DNA of 6,059 nucleotides from the NCBI GenBank assembly GCA_020434375.1, contig JAGRAY010000108.1, forward strand, positions 1-6,059. Reading direction: 5' to 3'. Both the position numbers and the translations under genes were made by a program. This document shows, one piece after another, positions 1 to 4,804 of this stretch (position 1 is the stretch's first letter; each line of letters starts with the position of its first letter). Source of the stretch: Bdellovibrionales bacterium. GTDB taxonomy: Bacteria; Bdellovibrionota_G; JALEGL01; JAGRAY01. Below the pieces are notes generated by a model, which saw only the letters and a program-made list of their open reading frames with translations, was not told the origin of the DNA and did no database searches.

Positions 1-344
1 AGAAGATTGCGCCACCTTTGATCGTGAATTAAAAAGTTGTCAAATTGGAGCCGTTTTTTTTCCACAGCTTTTGAACTGAGTTCATAGATGGCACCGATAT
101 CTTGAGCCGATTGCTGGCGCATAATGACAGTCCCTTCTTCATCTGGAAATTCAAAATCGACTTGTGCAACAACGTAGTTTTTTGCGGAACTATCAAGTTC
201 TAAAATATCGACCCGCACTTCGCGAAAGTGAATAAAAAACGCAAGCGCAATCAAAATACATGCAGCGATTAAAAGTCGCTTTCCCAAGTGATCCTTTTGA
301 AGCGCCTGGATCCACTTAGATTTTTCCTTAGATTCTTCGGCCAT
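1..344 (-). CDS. N-terminal fragment of a 7TM-HD (PgpH-type) membrane phosphodiesterase, cut by the window edge
   Basis: An open frame begins with ATG at 344-342 and stays open to the left edge (114 codons seen). After a charged N-terminus there is one clear membrane segment at about residues 24-40 (LLIAACILIALAFFIHF). A periplasmic or extracellular stretch follows at about residues 45-90, including VAQVDFEFPDEEGT, a later conserved-looking Ala and IYEL. This order (short cytoplasmic tail, one helix, then a 'DI.Ap.df...De..T....A......vY' pattern) matches the start of the 7TMR-HDED domain of PgpH/YqfF proteins. Known members hydrolyse cyclic di-AMP through a C-terminal HD domain, which lies outside this window, so activity cannot be judged. 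A GAAAGG Shine-Dalgarno-like stretch lies at 362-357, 12 nt from the start, which is rather far. The gene is divergent from dnaX. An unrelated single-pass protein remains possible. Confidence 0.6.
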   Translation of the reverse strand, partial: MAEESKEKSKWIQALQKDHLGKRLLIAACILIALAFFIHFREVRVDILELDSSAKNYVVAQVDFEFPDEEGTVIMRQQSAQDIGAIYELSSKAVEKKRLQFDNFLIHDQRWRNL

Positions 345-378
345 TAAAAAAAATTGCCTTTCAAAAAACGAAGTAGTT

Positions 379-406
379 TATACCATTTATCAAAATAAAT
401 GACATT
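379..406 (-). promoter_or_regulatory. Candidate promoter for the minus-strand membrane-protein gene
   Basis: On the minus strand, TTGAGG is followed 16 nt later by GATAAA, about 35 nt before the ATG at 344. Each hexamer matches four of six sigma-70 consensus bases. A nearby TATAAA at about 379-374 could serve as the -10 instead, but it has no good -35 partner. The call is by eye and based only on hexamer likeness in an AT-rich gap. Confidence 0.25.
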
Positions 407-441
407 ACCCTCAATGTAGCACACTAATGCTTTTCTGACTC

Positions 442-470
442 TTGATATTTTTCCTGCAGGAAGCGAGAAT
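442..470 (+). promoter_or_regulatory. Candidate sigma-70-type promoter for dnaX
   Basis: TTGATA (442-447, five of six consensus bases) and GAGAAT (465-470, four of six) are separated by the ideal 17 nt. Transcription would begin near 477, leaving a leader of about 18 nt that contains the GAGGA ribosome binding site at 487-491. The spacer holds a perfect palindrome, which is listed separately. Confidence 0.35.
451..462. repeat. Perfect 12-bp palindrome in the dnaX promoter spacer
   Basis: TTCCTGCAGGAA is its own reverse complement and sits wholly between the proposed -35 and -10 hexamers of dnaX. This is a position where a dimeric regulator could block RNA polymerase. It does not extend symmetrically beyond 12 bp, and I do not recognise it as the site of a named regulator. 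A chance palindrome is possible. Confidence 0.35.
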
Positions 471-494
471 AGAACTTTAGAATCTCGAGGAAAC

Positions 495-2111
495 ATGACA
501 ACCTATCAAGGCCTAGCTAAAAAGTACCGACCTCAAAAATTTTCTGAGGTGTTTCAGCAAGATCCAATCGTACAGACAATCAAAAATGCGTTGCGCCTCA
601 ATCGCGTCGGTCATGCCTACCTCTTTTGTGGCACGCGGGGAACTGGAAAAACTACACTTGCCCGCCTCTTTGCAAAAGCCTTGAATTGTCAAAATCTATC
701 TGATGAGCAAGAACCTTGTAACACTTGTCCTTCTTGCAAAGAAGTCGTCTCAGGTCACTCACTCGATGTCATTGAAGTCGATGGAGCTTCCAATCGAGGG
801 ATCGACGACATCCGAAATCTCAACGAAACCGTTGCCTATGCTTCTTCTTCAGGAAAGTATAAGATTTATATTATCGATGAAGTTCACATGCTTTCAACAA
901 GCGCTTTTAATGCACTTTTAAAAACACTTGAAGAACCACCTCCAGGTGTCATGTTTATTTTTGCAACTACGGAACCTCAGAAGATCCCTGAAACGATTCA
1001 CTCTCGTTGTCAAAGATTTGACTTTAAACAGGTCTCGAATTTAGAAATTGAAAAGCATCTTTTAAAAATTATACAGTCTGAAAACTTTCAATTAGGTGAG
1101 ACAGCGATCAGGCTTATTTCACGACAAGCTCTTGGAAGTGTTCGCGATGCCATATCGCTTCTTGAACAAGTAATAGCATTTAGTGGCGACCCAAAATCGG
1201 GAGTGCCAGAAGATGAGGTTGCAAAAATTCTAGGTTTAACCGATCGTGCACTTATTGCTGATACGCTTGATGCCTTTGTCAGTGGCAACTACGACAAAGC
1301 ATTACACAGTATTTCAGAGGTGTTTTCAAAAGGTTTCGATCCAAAAACGTATCTAGAAGAACTTTGGGAAAAAGTTCGTGACATGATGATATTAAAAGCG
1401 ACAGGTAAGAATGAATTATTGCACGCCAGTGCCGACGAAATAAATAAAATGCAGCTTTGGGTGGCAGCTCTAGAGTTAGAGGAAATTGAACGATGGTTTG
1501 CGATTCTAAAATCGGCCTATCTTGAGGTCTCCAGAGTTCAATTTCCAAAATATTTACTTGAAATGAGTTTTTTACAAATAACGTACCGTCAAGAACGAAT
1601 TGCCTTATCTTCGCTTTTGTCCCGTCTTGAAAAACTTGAACAAGGTTTTAAAATGGCTCCGACTATATCAAAGGCAAAACAATCAAATGAATCACCTCTA
1701 GAGAGAAAAATAACTCCTTCGGCTGAAAAAAAAACTTTAGAATTTAGTTGGGAGATGTTGGTTGATGCAGTTAAAAAAAAGCGACCTTCTCTTGCAGCTA
1801 TTTTGCTTCAAACCAATTCGCATGACTATGACAATGGAATGTTGAGTCTCTACTTTAACCCAAGCTCATTTTATATCGATAGGGCGAAAGATGCAGATTT
1901 TAAGGCATGTCTTTCAGAGGCATCGCTGAAATTATTTGGTTTTTCCTTGAATCTAAAGATAGGTGTTTCCGAAAATTCAGAGGCTCATAGCAGGCAGAGT
2001 CAAATGCACCAAGATCGAAAAAATGAAAAAGAAGCACTAGAGGATCCCATCGTTAAAAAAGCGATTTCTTTGTTTCAAGCTCGCGTAGAAGATGTAAAGT
2101 TGAGAACATAA
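495..2111 (+). CDS. dnaX: DNA polymerase III clamp-loader subunit tau/gamma (DnaX)
   Basis: DnaX is the ATPase core of the clamp loader, which opens the beta sliding clamp and loads it on primed DNA; the long form tau also links polymerase cores and helicase. The 538-residue protein shows the full AAA+ signature: Walker A GTRGTGKTT (46-54), four zinc-module cysteines (65, 75, 78, 81), Walker B IIDEVH (126-131), sensor 1 FATTE (156-160), the SRC arginine finger (R171) and sensor 2 GSVRDA (214-219). The oligomerisation domain reaches to about residue 375. A polar linker follows, then a folded-looking C-terminal domain from about 417 (FSWEML) to 500. The ATG at 495 follows GAGGA by 3 nt and gives the usual N-terminus (YQGLAKKYRPQKFSEV). 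A9 and A8G tracts at codons 411-414 and 427-429 may produce a short gamma-like form. recR starts 4 nt after the stop. Confidence 0.98.
   Translation: MTTYQGLAKKYRPQKFSEVFQQDPIVQTIKNALRLNRVGHAYLFCGTRGTGKTTLARLFAKALNCQNLSDEQEPCNTCPSCKEVVSGHSLDVIEVDGASNRGIDDIRNLNETVAYASSSGKYKIYIIDEVHMLSTSAFNALLKTLEEPPPGVMFIFATTEPQKIPETIHSRCQRFDFKQVSNLEIEKHLLKIIQSENFQLGETAIRLISRQALGSVRDAISLLEQVIAFSGDPKSGVPEDEVAKILGLTDRALIADTLDAFVSGNYDKALHSISEVFSKGFDPKTYLEELWEKVRDMMILKATGKNELLHASADEINKMQLWVAALELEEIERWFAILKSAYLEVSRVQFPKYLLEMSFLQITYRQERIALSSLLSRLEKLEQGFKMAPTISKAKQSNESPLERKITPSAEKKTLEFSWEMLVDAVKKKRPSLAAILLQTNSHDYDNGMLSLYFNPSSFYIDRAKDADFKACLSEASLKLFGFSLNLKIGVSENSEAHSRQSQMHQDRKNEKEALEDPIVKKAISLFQARVEDVKLRT
1726..1747 (+). 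promoter_or_regulatory. Candidate slippage site (A9) with stops in both other frames, within dnaX
   Basis: Nine consecutive A (1726-1734) lie in the frame GAA AAA AAA ACT, codons 411-414, which contains an in-phase A_AAA_AAA heptamer. If one base is re-read or gained, TAG is reached at 1745-1747, giving 417 residues. If one base is lost, TAG is reached at 1738-1740, giving 414 residues. Either product would keep the AAA+ and oligomerisation domains and drop the C-terminal domain, as gamma does in other bacteria. Thermus thermophilus dnaX is known to make gamma by transcriptional slippage on an A9 run. Function here is inference; gpmI in this window also has an A9 run. Confidence 0.45.
1773..1825 (+). 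promoter_or_regulatory. Second candidate -1 frameshift site (A_AAA_AAG) within dnaX
   Basis: Eight A then G (1773-1781) read as AAA AAA AAG in frame, so A_AAA_AAG at 1775-1781 is in the same phase as the Escherichia coli dnaX slippery heptamer. A -1 shift would add 14 residues and end at TGA 1823-1825, giving about 443 residues. A weak imperfect hairpin (1792-1798 with 1805-1811, one mismatch, 6-nt loop) lies 10 nt downstream. GGGAG at 1750-1754 lies upstream, farther away than the stimulatory Shine-Dalgarno in E. coli. The stimulators are therefore poor. Confidence 0.3.
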
Positions 2112-2115
2112 AGTA

Positions 2116-2721
2116 ATGATTTACGAAGGCCCTAAAACCCTTAAAAATGCAGTCAAAGCGTTGGCAAAGCTTCCCGGTATTGGAGAAAGAACAGCTCAAC
2201 GATTGGTCTTCCATTTGATTAAAAATGACGCTGACACGGTTGCTCCTTTGGTTGAAGCATTAACTGAATTAAAAAAACATATTAAACTTTGTGGTACTTG
2301 CCACGGATATACAGATGAAAGCCACTGCGAAATTTGCAAAGATCCAGCAAGAGATCAAACGACGCTTTGCCTGGTTGAGGATCCATCCGATTTATTTGCT
2401 ATTGAGCGGTCAAGTCAATTTCGAGGCCTTTATCATGTGTTACATGGACGGTTATCTCCCTTAGAAGGCATGGGGCCTAAGCAACTTAAAACAGATGAAC
2501 TCATTGCTAGGGTTCAGAAAGCGCCTCCCAAAGAGATTATCTTGGCCATGAATCCAGATGTCGAAGGAGATGCAACCGCAGTTTATTTTTCAAGACTATT
2601 GTCAAATTACAATATAGCCACCTCGCGATTAGCCATGGGAATTCCAATGGGAGGACACCTCGAGTATACAGATCAAATAACCCTTGGAAGAGCTCTCTTG
2701 GAACGAAGACAATTTTCGTGA
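2116..2721 (+). CDS. recR: Recombination mediator protein RecR
   Basis: RecR works with RecO (and RecF) to load RecA onto SSB-coated single-stranded DNA at gaps and stalled forks. The 201-residue length is typical. Domains in order are: helix-hairpin-helix LAKLPGIGERTAQRL (16-30); a C4 zinc finger with C59, C62, C71 and C74; a Toprim domain from about 83, with VEDPSD (87-92), the GLYHVLHG segment (104-111) and MNPDVEGDATA (145-155); and the conserved C-terminal tail SRLAMGIPMGGHLEY (170-184). The start lies 4 nt after the dnaX stop with only a weak AAAG before it, so translation is probably coupled to dnaX. The ybaB/ebfC gene commonly found between dnaX and recR is missing. The recR stop overlaps a possible 46-codon ORF in the form GTGA. 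Confidence 0.97.
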   Translation: MIYEGPKTLKNAVKALAKLPGIGERTAQRLVFHLIKNDADTVAPLVEALTELKKHIKLCGTCHGYTDESHCEICKDPARDQTTLCLVEDPSDLFAIERSSQFRGLYHVLHGRLSPLEGMGPKQLKTDELIARVQKAPPKEIILAMNPDVEGDATAVYFSRLLSNYNIATSRLAMGIPMGGHLEYTDQITLGRALLERRQFS

Positions 2722-2858
2722 AACTTCCTTGCCGTGTGCTAAAACGACTGTTATTAAACAAAGTTAGGCTGGTTTTGAAAGACTCAACTCAAAATATTAT
2801 AGGTAACGCTTTCCAAGATTTTGGTGAGAGTTTGTTCCCAATGGAGGAGACTCTCTAG
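2718..2858 (+). CDS. Possible 46-codon small ORF bridging recR and mglB, unrecognised
   Basis: A GTG at 2718-2720 overlaps the recR stop codon (GTGA). Its frame stays open for 46 codons and ends with TAG at 2856-2858, whose last base is the first base of the mglB GTG start (TAGTG). The predicted peptide has a basic, leucine-rich first half (KLPCRVLKRLLLNKVRLVLK) and an acidic end (FGESLFPMEETL). I recognise no family. No convincing Shine-Dalgarno precedes it, so translation would depend on coupling to recR. The exact end-to-end fit is what makes it worth listing; a chance open frame of this length in 136 bp is quite possible. Its 3' end contains the hairpin that covers the mglB ribosome binding site, so a leader-peptide role is one option. 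Confidence 0.35.
   Translation: MKLPCRVLKRLLLNKVRLVLKDSTQNIIGNAFQDFGESLFPMEETL
2775..2803 (+). promoter_or_regulatory. Candidate internal promoter for mglBA
   Basis: TTGAAA (2775-2780, five of six consensus bases) and TATAGG (2798-2803, four of six) are 17 nt apart, 55 nt before the mglB start. Transcription would begin near 2810, and the leader would start just ahead of the hairpin at 2826-2855. It would let mglBA be expressed apart from dnaX-recR. It is by-eye evidence only. Confidence 0.3.
2826..2855 (+). promoter_or_regulatory. Hairpin sequestering the mglB Shine-Dalgarno
   Basis: The 5' arm GAGAGTTT (2826-2833) pairs with AGACTCTC (2848-2855). After one G-G mismatch (2834/2847), TTCC (2835-2838) pairs with GGAG (2843-2846), closing on a CAAT tetraloop (2839-2842). 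This gives twelve pairs of thirteen positions, two of them G-U. The ribosome binding site GGAGGAG (2843-2849) lies wholly in the 3' arm, and the GTG start follows 2 nt after the stem. In the folded RNA the site would be hidden, so mglB translation should depend on something opening the stem, such as ribosomes arriving from upstream, temperature or a protein. The pairing is seen directly; the regulatory role is inference. Confidence 0.5.
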
Positions 2859-3343
2859 TGGCTGGACCTCAAATGATCATGTTTGATCAAGAATTTAAGC
2901 AGATCTCGGCAATTATTGAACGATTGAATCACGAGGCTAATGCAAAGGTTTGCTATTTGGTCGACAAAAATGGCCAACTCATAGCCTCCGCCGGTGAGAC
3001 TGCCGGAATTGATTCCACCAGTTTGGCTTCGTTAACTGCAGGAAATATTGCAGCCACTTCTGGCTTAGCTAAACTTTTGGGTGAAAATGAATTTTCGATC
3101 GTTTTCCACGAAGGTCAGCGAGACAATATTCATATTTCTTTGGTGGGGCAGCGCGTAATTTTAGTGGTTATTTTTGACAGCCGTACATCTTTAGGTTTGG
3201 TGAGGCTCAAAGTAAGAAAAATTTCGAATGAGCTTGCCGATATTTTTAACTCTTTGGCTCAAAAGGCACAGAGCTCTGGTTCTCAAAAAACGCCTTTTGA
3301 AGAAATTACAGACCAGGATATCGACAAACTTTTTTCGGACTGA
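2858..3343 (+). CDS. mglB: MglB, roadblock/LC7 regulator of the MglA polarity GTPase
   Basis: In Myxococcus xanthus MglB is a homodimeric roadblock protein that binds MglA, stimulates GTP hydrolysis and sets the lagging pole. The 161-residue product is one roadblock/LC7 domain (about 9-134) with LVDKNGQLIASAG (34-46), the strongly conserved TSLASLTAGN (54-63), GLAKLLGENEF (69-79) and VVIFDSRTSLGLVRL (103-117). It also keeps an acidic tail, FEEITDQDIDKLFSD (147-161), matching the C-terminal helix reported to act on nucleotide exchange in the Myxococcus protein. Length and sequence closely follow M. xanthus MglB as I remember it. The GTG start is preferred over ATG 2873 because GGAGGAG ends 8 nt upstream and the resulting N-terminus aligns with the Myxococcus start. 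mglA begins 2 nt after the stop, indicating one translationally coupled unit. Confidence 0.95.
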   Translation: MAGPQMIMFDQEFKQISAIIERLNHEANAKVCYLVDKNGQLIASAGETAGIDSTSLASLTAGNIAATSGLAKLLGENEFSIVFHEGQRDNIHISLVGQRVILVVIFDSRTSLGLVRLKVRKISNELADIFNSLAQKAQSSGSQKTPFEEITDQDIDKLFSD

Positions 3344-3345
3344 TT

Positions 3346-3933
3346 ATGTCATTTATTAATTGGGCATCAAGAGAGATTAACTGCAAAATTGTTTACTATG
3401 GTCCAGGCCTATGTGGCAAGACAACAAATCTTCAATACATTTATAAAAAGACAAAACCTGAAGCTAAGGGAAAAATGATTTCCCTCGCTACGGAAACCGA
3501 ACGAACCCTCTTTTTTGATTTTCTTCCACTATCTCTGGGAGATATTCGAGGTTTTAAAACGAGATTCCATCTTTATACGGTTCCTGGTCAGGTGTTTTAT
3601 GATGCCAGCCGAAAATTGATTTTGAAAGGTGTCGACGGCATTGTTTTTGTTGCTGACTCTCAAGAGGAACGCATTGATGCCAATATGGAATCTTTTGAAA
3701 ATTTGAAGCACAACCTTATTGAGCAGGGTTATAACCTAGATCAAATTCCCTATGTGATACAGTACAATAAACGCGACTTGCCCAATGTGGTCAATACGCC
3801 GGAACTACGGAGAATGTTAAATCAAAAAAATGTTCCCGACTTTGAAGCAGTTGCAAGTTCTGGCCAGGGCGTGTTTGAAACGCTTAAAGCCATTGCCAAA
3901 CAAGTCTTGGTAGAATTAAAAAAAGGAAAATAA
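3346..3933 (+). CDS. mglA: MglA, Ras-like small GTPase controlling cell polarity and motility
   Basis: MglA is the prokaryotic Ras-like switch; its GTP-bound form marks the leading pole and recruits gliding and type IV pilus machinery. In Bdellovibrio bacteriovorus the homologue is required for prey invasion. The 195-residue length is typical. Visible motifs are the P-loop GPGLCGKTT (19-27), switch 1 with R53 (intrinsic arginine finger in the family) and T54 (magnesium-binding), switch 2 PGQ with catalytic-type Q82 (80-82), the base-specificity motif NKRD (141-144) and an SSG G5-like motif (171-173). All expected residues are present, so it should bind and hydrolyse GTP. Near identity to remembered M. 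xanthus MglA in segments such as GDIRGFKTRFHLYTVPGQ supports orthology. There is almost no Shine-Dalgarno and only a 2-nt gap after mglB, so translation is probably coupled. The run ends before a convergent gene. Confidence 0.97.
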   Translation: MSFINWASREINCKIVYYGPGLCGKTTNLQYIYKKTKPEAKGKMISLATETERTLFFDFLPLSLGDIRGFKTRFHLYTVPGQVFYDASRKLILKGVDGIVFVADSQEERIDANMESFENLKHNLIEQGYNLDQIPYVIQYNKRDLPNVVNTPELRRMLNQKNVPDFEAVASSGQGVFETLKAIAKQVLVELKKGK

Positions 3934-3963
3934 CATTATCCATACTAATGATGTTTTGTGGTG

Positions 3964-3977
3964 CCGCTATTTAGCGG
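3964..3977. terminator. Short GC-rich hairpin between convergent genes, possible bidirectional terminator
   Basis: CCGCTA (3964-3969) and TAGCGG (3972-3977) form a perfect 6-bp stem with a 2-nt loop (or 5 bp with a 4-nt loop). It sits midway in the 57-bp gap between the mglA stop and the hydrolase stop, where a shared terminator would be expected. Neither side has a real T tract (TTAATG to the right; CACCACAAAA on the other strand), so intrinsic termination would be weak. Confidence 0.35.
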
Positions 3978-3990
3978 TTAATGCAAATTG

Positions 3991-4767
3991 TCATATGACC
4001 CTGTAAAAAGAAATGGTCTCTTGAAATACTCGATTTTTTTCGGATGCAAGCGTTAGAATGTGATTTGAGTTTTCGAGTTTGATTACGCGACTAAGAGAAT
4101 TGTCGAGAAACATTTTAATAGTATCGCCGGAGTGAGGGTCCACAGTTTCATCGCTGCTAGAATAAATAAGCAAGGTTGGTGTTTGTATAGGTCTCAGCTC
4201 TTTTTTTATCTTTGATTGAAGTTTTGCAAGTTGGCTTACCCCATGACAATCATATGAGTTGTATGCAATATGGTCCGGTTGGTTGAGTTTTGTTTTGGGA
4301 ACTAAGAGAGGTACTTTTGGCAATGAAGTATGAGCTAAAACAGGCATCAGCCATTTTGCAAAACCTCTTAAAATAAAAGCAGGTGCTAACAAAACAACCG
4401 ATTTGACATCGCATTTAGGACGCAAGACCTGTTCAAGGCAGAGCAGGGCACCCATAGATAGCCCCACTAAATGAACATTTGTATGAGACTTGGAAAGCAG
4501 CGATATTTCGTTATCTATGTCTTGAATCCACGTTTTCAAATCGACCGAACATAAATTCTTCACGTTTGTCCCGTGCCCATTGAGTAAAATGCCTTTGCAC
4601 GTCCAACCCATTTGTTCGTGGATAGAAGAGGCCAGTGGTCGCATCTCAGCGGGTGTGCCAGTGAAACCGTGAATTAACAAAACGATATCTGTTTGAGATC
4701 CTTCAAAGTAAAAAGGCTCAGCAGAGGGGTACTTGTCTTTTAGGTCTGGGGCTGGACGACTCACCAA
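3991..4767 (-). CDS. Alpha/beta hydrolase, probable carboxylesterase or monoacylglycerol lipase
   Basis: The 258-residue protein has the serine-hydrolase layout of the Est30/monoacylglycerol lipase group: oxyanion-hole HGFTG (33-37), NGHGTN (63-68), nucleophile elbow GLSMG with Ser104 (102-106), the acid in SSSDETVD (Asp206 likely, 203-210) and catalytic His236 in ENSNHILTL (232-240). A lid-like region lies at about 130-180. No signal peptide or membrane helix is seen, so it is probably cytoplasmic, hydrolysing short or medium acyl esters; the substrate cannot be read from sequence. The frame can start at TTG (4767-4765) or GTG (4764-4762). Neither has a Shine-Dalgarno, and a TATTAT -10 lies only about 7 nt upstream, which suggests a very short or absent leader. 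The nearby ATG at 4774 is out of frame and stops quickly. The gene is convergent with mglA and divergent from gpmI. Confidence 0.82.
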   Translation of the reverse strand: MVSRPAPDLKDKYPSAEPFYFEGSQTDIVLLIHGFTGTPAEMRPLASSIHEQMGWTCKGILLNGHGTNVKNLCSVDLKTWIQDIDNEISLLSKSHTNVHLVGLSMGALLCLEQVLRPKCDVKSVVLLAPAFILRGFAKWLMPVLAHTSLPKVPLLVPKTKLNQPDHIAYNSYDCHGVSQLAKLQSKIKKELRPIQTPTLLIYSSSDETVDPHSGDTIKMFLDNSLSRVIKLENSNHILTLASEKNRVFQETISFYRVI

Positions 4768-4773
4768 AGTTCA

Positions 4774-4779
4774 TATAAT
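4774..4779 (+). promoter_or_regulatory. Consensus -10 element for gpmI
   Basis: TATAAT matches the sigma-70 -10 consensus fully and lies 20 nt before the gpmI ATG. Transcription would start near 4786, leaving a leader of about 14 nt with only GAG (4788-4790) as a possible ribosome binding site. The best -35 candidate, TGGACG at 4753-4758 (15-nt spacing), is poor and lies inside the hydrolase reading frame. Confidence 0.4.
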
Positions 4780-4804
4780 ACGCTACTGAGTGCTTGACTA
4801 TGAA
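4775..4804 (-). promoter_or_regulatory. Candidate promoter for the hydrolase gene, overlapping that of gpmI
   Basis: On the minus strand, TATTAT at 4780-4775 (five of six consensus bases) is preceded 18 nt upstream by TTCATA (4804-4799, four of six). The -10 shares five base pairs with the plus-strand TATAAT. The start of transcription would be at about 4768, next to the TTG/GTG start codons, so the message may be leaderless. Confidence 0.3.

Noticed and set aside
345..494. LexA-like or other known operator in the dnaX upstream gap
   Set aside because: I found no TTAC-N3-GTAA-like or CTG-N10-CAG pattern. Only the 12-bp palindrome stands out.
1279..1548. 89-codon minus-strand open frame (and a 66-codon one at 1088-1288)
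   Set aside because: Both are antisense to the well-supported dnaX frame, with no ribosome binding site or family resemblance.
2537..2761. 74-codon minus-strand open frame across the recR end
   Set aside because: It overlaps conserved RecR residues on the other strand and resembles nothing known. The plus-strand 46-codon ORF fits the gene run better.
3934..3957. CATTA/TAATG stem followed by GTTTT after mglA as an intrinsic terminator
   Set aside because: The stem is only 5 bp and AT-rich, with a short T stretch set back from it. The GC hairpin at 3964-3977 is the better candidate.
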